64,000 nt of DNA from Armillaria gallica (lineage: Eukaryota > Basidiomycota > Agaricomycetes > Agaricales > Physalacriaceae). Of the stretch, positions 47,611 to 58,517 are shown one piece after another. The stretch is from positions 7,316,001 to 7,380,000 of the forward strand of contig JBANDB010000001.1 in NCBI GenBank assembly GCA_037576215.1, written 5' to 3'. A program made the position numbers and the translations under genes. Below the pieces are notes generated by a model. That model ran no database searches. It worked only from the letters and a program-made list of their open reading frames with translations, and was not told where the DNA came from. How positions within the stretch are numbered: position 1 is the first letter of the stretch; each line of letters opens with the position of its first letter.

Positions 47611-49369
47611 TACGTGAGTGGGTGGAGGAGAAGCTGCCCTGGAGAAGTGGGTCGGTGGCCGTTGCGTAAGTTGGTACCATGTTGCTTCTGCCGTGGACGG
47701 TGAAACAAGGTCACCGACAAGGACATCGAATTGCTAAGCGCACCGCATCAGTCGTCGGAGCCTATAGCAGCTATTGGGTAGAATAGTAATCTGGAGAACG
47801 TTTTGAGTTTATGACGCTCTCTCTACGAGCAATATAAAGGCACAAACTCTTGGGTATATCTCTCCTGCCTTTAGACCTCGTATCCCACAAGGAAATCACG
47901 AATTACGACCGCTACTCCATCCGAATTGAGAATGACATATCAATATTCAGTGCAGTTTATGCTTGTGCAAAGATAGTCGCTTGATAGTTGCCTTGCTGGG
48001 AGACTTTGTCGGTGCCGATACGTCTTGAAGAATAACCTGAGGGACCGTGGACAAGTTCATTTAAATTTGTCGGTGCAAGCCAATAGGGATATCAGTAATC
48101 GGTTTGAGGGACAGAGGTCGAACAATGAATATTTCATTCAATTCGAAAGTCACGCGTCACCGGCAGCCCGTTCGGATTGATTTTACACTGCGTCACCAGT
48201 TTAAAATCGAATTTGTTCCAACCGAATCTAAACTTCACATAAAGGTGCATTTTCCCCCAGAAAAGCTTGCCTATTTTTGATCTTCGGTGTAAAATGCGCC
48301 AAATTTTCATCCTAAAGCTGTGCAATCTCAGCCGACTCCAAATTTTGAGCCTTTGAGGTTCGAATTTTTTCGTCCGTCACACGTCCATGATGCCTCGTTC
48401 GAGCGGAATTGGTCCAAACGTGTCACGCGTCACACAAAGGTTCGAATCAAACGAAATAGTACAGTAAGGTTCGGTACAAGTGAAGAAGTGCGGCACAGAG
48501 TTTGCTGAGCTGCTTCTTTCACTACTTCCATCATCACTTGCGTTATATTCGTACTACCGCTCCCTATACGTGACACAAAATAAATGAAGGCTCTCTACGG
48601 TGTAACTTGCTCAGTTATTCTGCCGCTGAATGTCGTTCCCGTTGTTCCGGCTTGGTTCCGGCGCCTGTTTGCAAACGTTAATTATCTGTGTCGCTGTCAA
48701 TTTCAAGGAACGAAACATACCTTGTTGCCTCGAGAGTAATATTTTTTCTTACAGTATACCTATCATCGCTGCTATTGCAAGTACATTTCCTCATTACAGT
48801 GACCAGCGGCTAACACGCACTACTATCAGATAGGCTTAACACTCTTCTTTATCTTAACTTTAAAACCCCGAGCGTTGAAACATGAGGCCCGCTCAACACT
48901 GTGAATGTAAGGCTCTTCGAATGGCAATTCCGCTTAATGGGCGCTTGATTTCAGTACCTTGTGATTCCACAATCGACCATCTGCGACAACGCCAGAAATC
49001 AGATGCATATTCAACCGTGTCGAGAGCCTTTTTTTCTTGTTTCAGCACAGTCTTAACTTTCCTCCTCCTGGCCAGCGGATCGAGCTCAAGGAACATCATT
49101 GGAACTGCAACGTTGAAAGTCTGGATCGAACCTGGTCCGTGCATAGCATGTCTGCGTACTCGGTTCGGTTCCTTGTATCTATTAGAAATTAACGTGAGTT
49201 TGAGACACATTTCGTGTGAACTAAACATCACGTCGCAGGTTTCTTTACAAAGTCTAGTAGAAACAAACGAGTATAGCGAATACGGCCACCAATTATTGAA
49301 GGATCGCGACGCGTGGATGGCGTGAGAATCATCATCACGTGTACTAACAGATGCGTCGCGGATTTCAAT
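47611..49369. other. Spacer with no recognised gene
   Basis: ORFs at 48882-49325 (plus) and 48893-49231 (minus) overlap and neither shows a family signature. 48140-48460 contains GTCACGCGTCAC near both ends and could be an old MITE, but the ends do not pair well. Confidence 0.35.
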
Positions 49370-50184
49370 TTTGGATTTGCCTTCCGACTTGTTGATAGGT
49401 TGTGAGCCCCTTTCCGTCTTTCTTCCACACCACCATCACCACCTCTGCATTCCACTTGGACGCAAGAAACCATGCCCAAAGTCGATACTAAAAGTGGGGA
49501 ATCGAAACCTCATTCACGGTCAGCAACCAAGGCGAGATCAAGAAGCTGACCACGACCCATATTGGGAGGGGTACCGGGAAGGATGTGAAGGACCTGGTGC
49601 GCGCTATTTTCTTCGGTTGATTCTTACTGATATACCTTTAGACGATCACCTTTTCGACGGCTGACCATCAAGAGAAGAGTAAACGAGGTGAGCTCATCGC
49701 CGAACTATTAAACTGGCAGGTTTTCTCTTACTGCACGTCTAACTTCTACTCAGCTTCTTCTCTAGGACGCCTAACCTGAACCTCAACTTTGTGAGTGCCG
49801 TCCATTTGATCATATCAGCCTGAGTCTGACGCGTCGTTTCAGTCTGGCCACCTTGACACGTATTCGGATTGTCTTGGAGAGAAGCTCATGACTGCATTAT
49901 GCTCGCTGAAGAATCTTGAGAACTTTTCTCACAATGCTACGACATCTGCACGCACCGATTTCGGACAGTACAGCTTGATGAACTTGGCATCGTCTTGGCC
50001 GAACCTCCGGACTGTGAGTGCCTCCATATATGGTATTGCAACGCGTACTGAGAACGCGTTCAACTAGCTCTATCTCGCCGAAGACACAAATGGCAACGAA
50101 GACTGTTCGACGATCCCTCCAGCTACATGTGCATTGGAATCGGTCACCTTTGAGCGCTGCATGTCCAATTTCGAAAAATTAGCA

Positions 50185-50198
50185 CCCACGTTTGCCGG
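50185..50198. repeat. 14-bp direct repeat flanking outer element, left
   Basis: CCCACGTTTGCCGG, identical to 52311-52324. It encodes PTFAG of the LRR protein, which is why one copy is host sequence. Confidence 0.85.
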
Positions 50199-50712
50199 GC
50201 CAAGAGAATTCTGCGTTCGACCCCTGCGTGCGTGTGTTCAACTGCGTTCGTCTGCGTTTGCGTAAGTTCAATTTGCGTGCGCTTGTGCCCTGATCGATGC
50301 GTTTAGATGTATGGTCGTCTGATAGCTAGTGTCATTTCAATAATACGTCGTAATTATGTTTTCTGTTGAAATCAAACCCGTCCGGATTTCCTGGAGATAT
50401 CTCCATGACTTATTATGACTCAATAATGAGGTGGAATGGTCTGGAAAGGCTATAAATGCATGCATGTTAGTAAGTTCTAGTATCACAATGAATATAGTAC
50501 CCTCTGGTGTTGAAATACTTATGCTGTTCTCGATTTTGAGTGAATCAGGCACCTCTAAAATTAACGCAAAGACTCACGCATCTCAAAAATAAGTCACGCA
50601 TGCATCCAAACATTGAATGCAAGCGTTCTGATAGCGCACACATGCGTTCCTTTTTAAAACGCATGCGTCCGAGATTAAACGCCGATGTGTGACAGTGTTG
50701 TGACAAATCTGC

Positions 50713-50720
50713 GTTCGGTG
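50713..50720. repeat. 8-bp target-site duplication of the hAT-like element, left
   Basis: GTTCGGTG, repeated at 51736-51743. Confidence 0.88.
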
Positions 50721-51735
50721 TAGTCTGGCCGGGGTCCGGTTCGGTCCAGGTTCGGGCACATTTGCCTGAACCTCGAACCTGGACCTCGAGGTTCACTTCC
50801 TCCACCCCCGAACCTCGAACCTGAACCTGAGGTTCAGGTCCAAGAGGTTCGGTCCAGGTTCGGTCCAGGTTCGAACCGGGTTCAGCAAATTTTTTGCAAA
50901 CTCACAAAAAGCAGAAGGAAAAGGCAAGGTCAGAAGCTCAGAATAAGTGTTTTATTCAACCATCAATACGACATTGGTAGCTTGATAGATTGGAACGACT
51001 CCGTAAGCGATAGTATCGTCAACGGTGGCTTCAGTCAGCCAGATGGTGCATCGGGCGCAGTCGTCGCGCAGGTCAACGTTGTCCTGACTCAAGATGGTAA
51101 GTCGCCTAGAGTTAAACGAATTTTGACCATGTAAGCTTGAGAAGACTGGGTGGAAGGGTTAGCACCAGGAGAACGAAATTACCAACAGAGCACTCACTGC
51201 AGGTGTCAAACTGAAGGAGATTTCCACCTTCCTGTACCCTCCCTAGCACGTTCTCCTTGCACTGCACCCATACCCTACCTTCCTCCATACCCCTCCAATG
51301 TTCTCAGACGCTCCCTGGCCCTCTCGTCGTCATCCCAGTCGCTGAATGCTCGTACTTGCAGATGGCGCTCGGTTTTGGACACGGATCCTCCACATCATCC
51401 ATAGTCGTGAACTCGGACTCATAATGACTGGTTTTAGGAATGTCGACCAGGTAGAGTTTCGTTAGGGAGAGCTAGAGTGCCCATAAGAGGCTGCTGATCG
51501 AAGAAAGGGAAAGAAAACAGAGCGACGTGACAAAGCTGTGCAGGCACGTTTCTTTCGAGGTTCACGAGGTTCGGACCGGGTCCGAACCGGGTCCACAAAT
51601 TTTGACCAGGTCGAACCTCGAACCTGGACCTCCGTGGCTGTGCTGAACCCGAACCTGGACCGAACCTGAACCTGTGGGTTCGGTTCGGGTTCGGACCGGG
51701 TTCACAGAGTCCTGGACCGGACCGCGGCCAGACTA
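50721..51735. mobile_element. hAT-like non-autonomous element, 1015 bp, nested
   Basis: Terminal inverted repeats begin TAGTCTGGCCG (left) and, reversed, TAGTCTGGCCG (right), and continue with GGTCCGGT and TCCAGG. An 8-bp duplication, GTTCGGTG, flanks it (50713-50720 and 51736-51743). TAG-type ends with an 8-bp duplication are typical of hAT elements. The subterminal 150 bases on both sides are packed with GGTTCGG, CCAGGTTC and GAACCTGGACC repeats in both orientations, the kind of array hAT transposases bind. The interior lacks a transposase and carries a gene-like segment (50952-51230). Confidence 0.87.
50952..51230 (-). pseudogene. Gene fragment captured by the hAT-like element
   Basis: On the minus strand 51097-50952 reads TILSQDNVDLRDDCARCTIW, LTEATVDDTIAYGVVPIYQA, TNVVLMVE and stop: 48 open codons with natural composition. 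Upstream, GGNLLQFDTC at about 51230-51201 ends at a plausible donor (GTGAGTG), giving a two-exon look with an intron of about 100 bases. I do not recognise the family. Host-gene capture inside non-autonomous DNA elements (Pack-MITE style) is known; whether this was captured or is a relic of the element's own gene cannot be told from sequence alone. Confidence 0.45.
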
Positions 51736-51743
51736 GTTCGGTG
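51736..51743. repeat. 8-bp target-site duplication of the hAT-like element, right
   Basis: GTTCGGTG directly follows the terminal GGCCAGACTA. Confidence 0.88.
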
Positions 51744-52310
51744 CGTTTGATGTGTTCAAGTCCGAGTTGAACTAGTTGACTTATGATCGCTTCAATTTAT
51801 CCCGCCCGTAATTGCTTCTAATCACTCATTCTAGGCAGGTATTTTATTTTTATGATGTATTCTACTTAGTCGTGCATAGCCAGGTTGCCGTCAAGTCATC
51901 ATTTTTGAGCCAGGATTTGGCTCAGTTTCTTCTTGGTTTCTTCAACTTGTTCCTCAACAAAATGGTAATGGTGCCATGGTTTTTACCGACGGTTATCATA
52001 CCTCATGGCCACTAACACTCTCAAAACCTCCAAATGCTCTTACATTTAAAATACCAGCTTGAACATTAATGGACTCAGCTGTACAGACTCTACCATGACA
52101 AAGAAAGTTAATTATGGCCGGTGTCGATGTCATACTTGGTATAAACTAATAAGCAGTAAGTCTTACTTACACCGTAGCTAATAAAATAATTTAACAGGTG
52201 TTTGTAAGCCCAAACGCACAAGACGGCCAACAAACGCATCCATGTCACGCTCACGCAGACGTGACAAACGCATGCGTGAAAACGCAAACGCAAACGCAGA
52301 ATTCTATGTG

Positions 52311-52324
52311 CCCACGTTTGCCGG
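52311..52324. repeat. 14-bp direct repeat flanking outer element, right
   Basis: CCCACGTTTGCCGG. Host coding sequence continues directly after it with GATCGACCAACAGC. Confidence 0.85.
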
Positions 52325-52838
52325 ATCGACCAACAGCCTCAAGAGCTTCGAGGCCTGGACGATGGGATTCAAAGAGGTACAATCACTCCCTAAGGTTCTT
52401 TCTGTACACACTGACCATTTCCCACCATTTAGATCGACGCAGTCCTCCGGAACGTCCTCCCTTCAATCCATATCGGAGGCTGCAATCACCTGTCGAAAGA
52501 TTTCATCCTGGGTGAGCTCTCGAATGCGCCTCGCCTCCAGTCGATCAATCTCAATGGGGACACCGATACTGGGGGAAGGACACGCAAGGCTTTTGCCGAA
52601 GCACTCAACCGGGAGGACTCCTTTCCTGCTTTGAGGAGGTTGACATACCCCGGGGAGAAGGAAACATACAAGACGGGAAGAGGTCGGAACGTTCGAGTGC
52701 ATGAATATGAGAATGTGGGCGCGAAGGAACTTGAGGCGGCTGCGAAGAAGAAGGGTGTTTGGGCCGAGCTGGTTTCGAGGGATTTGGAGTATAAGGTTGA
52801 GGGCTCAGAGGCGGGCGGGGTTCGCTGCTATGGGTAGG

Positions 52839-53408
52839 CGGGGGTATTGGTGAAGCGAATAGATGTATTTATTGTAGATGGAAGTCTCGTACCTCTGTCT
52901 CTTTTGTTATTCTTTGAGTTTATTCGTATTATTATTAAGTATCTATACTGTTCGGTAAATTAAATATATGCGCCATCATTCAAAGAGCTGTTCGTTAGTC
53001 TCGCTTTTTGCTTAAGGTTGTTCTAGTATCTCTGAGATGACTTGAACCGCTTTCATCAACCGTTCAGAAGCCATCTCGCGTCTACTTTCCCACCGATGCA
53101 TTTATTGTCGATGACCCTATGCTGAGAATTACCCTCGACCCATTCTTCCCTTTAGGGAACCCAGAATTAGCCAGAGCAAATGTTTTCTAGTGTATAGCCG
53201 GTACCCACTCGCGTTGCTAGCTTGTTATCAAGCCTGATTTTCACAGTCAAGATTAGCCAAAGGAATCTCAACAAGGTTAGATGTCTACCGTCTCGTTCTC
53301 CGTATGCAAAATCGAGCACAGCAGTGTGCCCATCTTTTGGTGTTATTCCAAATGCGCCGAATAAGAAAACGCAACACGTTTGCTGCAAGCTCGCTGAGTA
53401 TTCGTTCA
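52839..53408. repeat. Duplicated 3' flank, partner 58110-58425 and 62935-63116
   Basis: After LRR copy 1 the sequence (TGCGCCATCATTCAAAGAGC, GTCTCGCTTTTTGCTTAAGG, CCAGAATTAGC) matches that after LRR copy 2 up to 53185/58410. From about 53230 it matches instead the sequence upstream of 63116 (AGTCAAGATTAGCC against TGTCAAGATTGGCC). The two copies of the block are thus collinear except for about 4.5 kb present only in the second. Confidence 0.8.
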
Positions 53409-54830
53409 TCAGACTGTTGATGAAGGCGCACCTAATTCGTCCCAAGTGAAGGTTTTACGAGATGGATCATTTGGGTCAGTGAATAAATATTTGGATCAGA
53501 GAAAATCTATGCACGTACGCAGATCGACAGCAGGACGAAGCATGGTAGTAGCCCGGCAAAATCTGCGTAGGAAAGAGGTAAGTCAGCTGATGGTCACCGA
53601 TATTAAGCATGGCGTACCGAGTATATCACCTGGTGAAGTTCGTGCTTGAGTGAAAGCTCTGTCCCCTGTAGAGGAAGAGAACAACATACCAAATCCTTCT
53701 GGAGCCCCGGGCATGGTCGACCGTAGTTGGGTAAAGGCGAATACAATCCCGATTGGTACCACAACGATCTCGTTTCGTTGTCGGTAGCCGAAGACCACGG
53801 TTGTGATCATTATGAGGAAAATCATGAGAGTGACCATCCCTATCCGTATAAAGAAAGCACATGAGCTGAGGAAATCCCAGGAGTATAAGAGGAAAACTAA
53901 ACAAAATGTGACAGTGATGACGAGACAGTATCCTATAACAAGGGCGCTGCGTTCGAGGTATAGATGTAACCAGATGACTTCTTCTCTAAATATCATCCGC
54001 TGCTCCGAGGGGGTGTAGTCATTTTCAGCTGTAACCTTAAGGTTGCTGAAAGCAGTTCTCTCGGATGGCCAAATGATAAGGGAGAGAAATCTTACGCGAT
54101 GAGTTGAGAAGCTGAATCAAGGACTAGGGAGACAGACTTGTTTGTTGATGCCTCTTGAGCAAATGCGGACACTAGGGCAATGTACCGGTCAAAAGGGTAG
54201 GAGGCTAAAGTTCCGGGACTGATCAGCTTGCTCTCAAAAACAACTTCGTATGTTGGTTCGATGATGAGCTTCGTGCCGAACAAGGCAATGCTGTCCAGCG
54301 GGCCAAAGTTAGAGTCGTTCATTGAAGGCGCCCGGTTGTTGTTCCATACGAAGATCGGGACTGTAGGTATGCCGTTATTGGAGGGACCCTCGTCACGTCT
54401 GTCATCTGAGGGAGATAAATTTCTCCAAAAGGAATATTTATATGGCATATTTCTGGAGAATTATAGACAAAATAGCTCACGGGTCAAAGAAGATATTAAC
54501 TTCCGGGCAATCAACCTTACAGGTATCCAAAAGGAAGTTCCAGTTCATGAGCATAGTGGCTTCAGGAACATCAGCTGAGAGCAATTCAGCTTGGAGAAAG
54601 ATCTTCCGTCCCTATGAGCGGCGCCTATCAAGGAGTTAGCGAGGAGTCCTACGGTTCTATTCGGGGCATTCAAATCGGGATTCGTGGTATACACACCCTC
54701 GCCATCAGTATTTTGAATGATAGTGAGAGTAAGGCAAATGGTTGGAAAGATGATGAGGAATGAGAGTGGTGGCGAAGCAACATGTAACCCTTGATGTGCT
54801 TCGAGGGCTGGTCGTTTGCTCAGAGGACAT
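53409..54830 (-). pseudogene. DUF4436-family membrane protein, copy 2, damaged
   Basis: N-terminal part: SPPLSFLIIFPTICLTLTII membrane segment, then TNPDLNAPNRTVGLLANSLI. Later exons: LQAELLSADVPEATMLMNWN, CPEVNIFFDP, IPTVPIFVWNNNRAPSMND, ASYPFDRYIALVSAFAQEAS, ERSALVIGYCLVITVTFCLV, VFGYRQRNEIVVVPIGIVFA and LRSTMPGAPEGFG. The end reads DILDFAGLLPCFVLLSIC and FTDPNDPSRKTFTWDELGA, with stop at 53411-53409. Compared with copies 1 and 3, the AVTMVGIY segment and its upstream intron are missing (about 53510), so the last two exons are joined by a deletion. The only ATG near the start (54830) is out of frame with the membrane segment. Confidence 0.7.
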
Positions 54831-56749
54831 GCTTGGGAGCGGGTAATGGACTAGGGAGATTGAAGAAGATCACTGGTCAAAACAGGGCTTCATAGGTTCA
54901 TGTCACGCAGTATACTGTAATAAAATGGCACTTGATTGGCTGCTATCGAAGTATATTTTGTGTAGGTGGAAATAATGTTATCGTCAACTGACACGGGGTA
55001 TCGGGAAGGCCACACAGCATGATAAGCAGACGTGTTCAATCACGGAAGGCATCGCATTAGATCGTTCCATGCTTTCGTTACGATGGGTACGGCATCGCGC
55101 TCTCACGCAGACTGATGCGAGTGTGAGGCTGATTGAACTGTAAAATAGCCGCTGAGACGCCGTAATATACATCGAGAGTGCTGATATTGTAAGTGCTCCT
55201 AGCGCTAGAATAAAAAACGAGTCAGACGAGCACCCCGGGAACGAATGAATTTTAGAACATCGCATATCGAGGAGACGTTTTCAGGTTGTGTTAAACCAGC
55301 AGTAGGGACTCCAGCGCTTCACAGTGTTATCGACGGGGAAGATGAAGCGGTAGCGCCCATCATTGAACCTTGTCGTATCAGAAGTGCGAGGGGAATAGAG
55401 ATGGTGAACGGGTGCGAGAAATGGCCGAGACATAGAGCGCTTATCATAAACCGAAGAGAGATGCGCTCGTAGAAGACAATATACATGTGAGTCAGTGTCG
55501 AGCGCTAAACTCTGGCACAATTAGCGGACTTTCAATGACAGCTGTACGCTGTATGGTCGAATTCGCCGATGCCTGTGGTTCTCCCCGTAATCGCTGTACC
55601 CGGGCAGGTCTACATTGCGTCGGGCAGATAGTTACGGTATGCATCGAGTTGTCGTTGGTAATGAACCGTTCCTATCCGAAGTACTGAAAGCTGCCGCTGA
55701 AGTGTGGCGTATGAAGACTATTTCTCCCTGACCCTCACTCGATTATCTGAATGGACGGGCACAGGATGCAATGGTGCGGTAAGCTAGGATACCCGGGATC
55801 TCTGATCGGATGAGACGGGGCATTTCCGATCTTGACTCTCTTTACTGTGGTCCGTGGTCGAGGAGTGGTAGCAATGCGCTTCGAACGATGATATCACCGC
55901 TCGGGCTGTTCATGATAGGGCTTATTTGTGGTATGCTAACAGCTGTCAGTGTGCATGCTACGATCAATGTAAGGGTGGTATCTGTTGTATCAGAATTAGT
56001 CATATGTGCATAGCCGACTGGAAACCACTGAAGATACGAAAATCTCTTATCGAAACCTAAACAGATTTAGACGCTTGAACGAGAAAAACATAGGATAAAT
56101 ACGGCACTGTACCAGTGAGAGTATGGCTGGATGAAGGCACTTGCAGGATACCATCGGCTTGTTGGATCCTGTGGAGTTGCTATTCGGTTAGAGAGAAAGG
56201 CATGCCGAGGTAGCACTTATGTGTATATATATCCATTCGATGATTCCAGAATTCACGACGAGCTCGTCGGGAAAACTGGAAAACTGGATTGATTGGCCAT
56301 CTCCGCCGTCGACGTTAAAACCATCTGCCGGCCCGGGACCGACGTAAATTAAAATTATGAAATGCACGTGGACCTTTCACGTGAGGGTTTTCAAATTATT
56401 GGAATTTCAATCTAGTGCAGGGCGAAATATCCCCTTGGACGTGTCAACGGGCGTCCTAGTGCACGAATTACCCACAATGAAACTGATGAAGATCCTCATA
56501 ACCGTGACATTTACCTCGTCTCAGTCTCAGTCTCCTCCTCTCATTGCGACAGAAGAGTCAGCTCGGAGTTTGGGCCCACAATTTTCTCCACAAGAATGAA
56601 TTCGACCTAGGGATAGAGGACCAGTCAGGACCAAACGGGGATACGAAGGATACATCGAGGTACGCCGTGTCGTCGCTATCCTGCTGAGTCGCCGCCGATA
56701 AAGTCGATATATATAGGTTCACTCGCATACGTCAACAGTACTCGACCCG
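54831..56749. other. Spacer without recognised gene
   Basis: Upstream region of DUF4436 copy 2 followed by about 1.5 kb of short ORFs. No family signature and no long repeat seen. Confidence 0.4.
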
Positions 56750-57030
56750 ATGCGTCATTGCGGCTGGTATCGAGAACGGCGGCTAGCTGGTGTTCGGGAT
56801 CCAGCGAAAATTAGTGCTGGTGCTGGCGAGACGCTGAAAAAGAACCCTCATCGGACGGTGGTGCGATATTATAGATATATCAAGACGAATGGGTTGATAA
56901 TCGGGCTGAGTATCAAGAGATACAGACAGACGCTTGGGGAGGATGTCAAGGAGTGTGATTCCTTGAGCAAATATCTAATTCTCGCTTGATAGGCATCGAG
57001 TACGTCCACTGTCTTGGCTTGGTACTACGC
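56750..57030 (+). pseudogene. Protein kinase fragment (N-lobe to helix E)
   Basis: KNPHRTVVRYYRYIKTNGLI and IGLSIKRYRQTLGEDVKECD, then after a frame break GIEYVHCLGL. This matches the hinge region of the same fungal kinase family (pattern HPNIVRYxGCxVxxGRI-TGLVLxRY) and stops just where the fragment at 47331 begins to be conserved. The glycine-rich loop, the catalytic loop and DFG are absent. It sits directly upstream of LRR copy 2, as the other fragment sits upstream of copy 1. Confidence 0.65.
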
Positions 57031-57099
57031 GTGCGTGCGTCTCGCAACTATAATGGTAATGAGGTGAGAAAATCGCTTAACTACTAAAATTAAAACGGC

Positions 57100-58109
57100 A
57101 AGTCTCCCTTTACTATGCGTCGTTTTTTTTTACTCAGCTTCTCCTCCAGGACACCCAATCTCACAGCCCTGAATCTCAACATCGTGAGTGCCGTCCATTT
57201 GATCATTTCAGCTAGTGTTTGACGCGTCGTTTCAGGCTGGCCACCTTGACACGTATTCGAGTTGTCTTGGAGAGAAGCTTATGATTGTATTATGCTCGCT
57301 GAGAACTTTTCTCACAATGCCAAGATATCTGCGCGCACGGATTTCGGCCAGTATAGCTTATGAATCGGTGTCTTCTTGGCCTAACCTCCGTACTGTAAGT
57401 GTCATCATATATGTTCTTGGAACGTGTACTGAGAATGTCGTCACGTAGCTGTATCTGGCTGGGGATACGAAAGGCAGCGAAGACTGTTCAAAGATCCCTC
57501 CTGCGAGATGTGCACTAGAATCGGTCACCTTTGAGCGCTGTATGTCCAATTTCGAAAAACTGGCTCCCATCTTTGTGGGATCGGCGAACAGCCTGAAGAG
57601 TTTCGAGGCCTGGACGATGAGAATCAAAGATGTATAATCACTCCCTAGCTTTCTTTCTGTACACGCTGACCGTTTGCCAATTTTAGATCGACGCAGTCCT
57701 CCGCAATGTCCTCCCGTCCATCGAGTCAATCCATATCGGAGGCTGCAATCACCTGTCGAAAGATTTCTTCCTGGGTGAGCTCTCGAATGCGCCCCGACTC
57801 CAGTTCATCAATCTCAATGGGGACACTGATACTGGGGGAAGGACGCGCAAGGCTTTTGCCGAGGCGGTGGACTCCTCCCCCTCTTTGTGAAGGTTGTCTT
57901 ATCCCGGGGAGAGGGGGACGTACAAGACGGGAAGAGGTCGGGGTGTACGGGTGCATGAGTATGAGAATGTGGGTGCGAAGGAGCTGGAGGAGGCTGCGAA
58001 GAAGAAGGGTGTTTTGGCGGAGCTGGTTTCGAGGGATTTGGAGTATAAGGTTGAGGGTGCTCAGAGATGGGCGGGGTTTGCTGCTATGGGTAGACAGGAT
58101 TATTGGTAA
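57100..58109 (+). pseudogene. F-box/LRR-like protein, copy 2, 5'-truncated
   Basis: Exons resemble copy 1: AGHLDTYSSCLGEKLMIVLC, SWPNLRT, CALESVTFERCMSNFEKLAP, GSANSLKSFEAWTMRIKD, RNVLPSIESIHIGGCNHLSK, LQFINLNGDTDTGGRTRKAF and VHEYENVGAKELEEAAKKKG, ending RQDYW at 58107. The N-terminal F-box and first repeats are absent. A 10-bp deletion after TTATGCTCGCTGA (about 57302) shifts the frame, AEAVDSSPSL is followed by a stop at about 57888, and the next frame resumes RLSYPG. Nonfunctional. It has no transposon at the position where copy 1 is interrupted. Confidence 0.8.
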
Positions 58110-58517
58110 GGCGGATAGAAGCGTTTATTGTACGGTGCAAATCTCCTACCCTCTCTCTCTTATGTCATTATTTGAGTTTATTGGAATCATTATTCGCTAC
58201 CTATACTGCTAATATGTGCGCCATGATTTAAGGAGCTGTTAGTCCGTCTCGCTTTGTTTAAGGTTGTCCTAGTCTCTCTGAAATTACTTGTACCCCTTCC
58301 ATCCACCGTCCAGAAACCATCTCATATCTTCTTTCTTGCTGATCTGTTCATCGTATCGATGAGATTCACCCTCAACCCGTTCATTCATTTAGCGGTCCCA
58401 GAATTAGCGGGGACAGGTACAGGTTTCGGACTTGACACTGTCAATTCTAAGTCTCCTTCAATCATTCCAAGGATTATGATGTATCTCTTTAATAGTACAA
58501 CAGAAGGCTCGCCGAGG

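Larger units (their letters stand above)
50199..52310. mobile_element. GCGT-rich DNA transposon relic, outer element of a nest
   Basis: It interrupts LRR copy 1. A 14-bp direct repeat, CCCACGTTTGCCGG, lies on each side (50185-50198 and 52311-52324), and deleting one copy plus the element restores the LRR frame. Near both ends is the inverted motif AGAATTCTGCGTT (50205-50217; complement at 52293-52305), followed by many GCGTTCG/TGCGTTTGCG subterminal repeats and ACGCATGCGT palindromes. No transposase is visible, so it is non-autonomous. The superfamily is uncertain: subterminal repeat arrays fit hAT or KDZ elements, but the direct repeat is longer than the usual 8 bp. About 1.0 kb of its length is a second, nested element. 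Confidence 0.75.
49370..52838 (+). pseudogene. F-box/LRR-like protein, copy 1, split by nested transposons
   Basis: A possible F-box start ILDLPSDLLI lies near 49367. Further exons read ETSFTVSNQGEIKKLTTTHI and GRGTGKDVKDLVRAIFF (about 49500-49615), TITFSTADHQEKSKR, then LSGHLDTYSDCLGEKLMTAL, FGQYSLMNLASSWPNLRT and CALESVTFERCMSNFEKLAP up to 50198. After the 2.1-kb insertion the protein resumes at 52311 with PTFAGSTNSLKSFEAWTMGF, VLRNVLPSIQSISIGGCNHL, APRLQSINLNGDTDTGGRTR and VHEYENVGAKELEAAAKKKG, ending at 52838. The repeated hydrophobic LxxLxL spacing suggests leucine-rich repeats; such proteins are usually substrate adaptors of SCF ubiquitin ligases. Apart from the insertion and an uncertain junction at 49616 this copy is better preserved than copy 2. 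Confidence 0.75.

Noticed and set aside
47289..47726. 145-codon minus-strand ORF
   Set aside because: It lies antisense to the kinase fragment, whose HND and DFG motifs identify the coding strand.
48134..48520. Possible MITE with GTCACGCGTCAC near both ends
   Set aside because: The outer sequences do not pair over more than a few bases and no target-site duplication was found.
49371..49664. 97-codon ORF with a His run
   Set aside because: It overlaps the true LRR-gene frame (SFTVSNQGEIKKL) and is read in the wrong frame there; only its first codons (DLPSDLLI) may be genuine.
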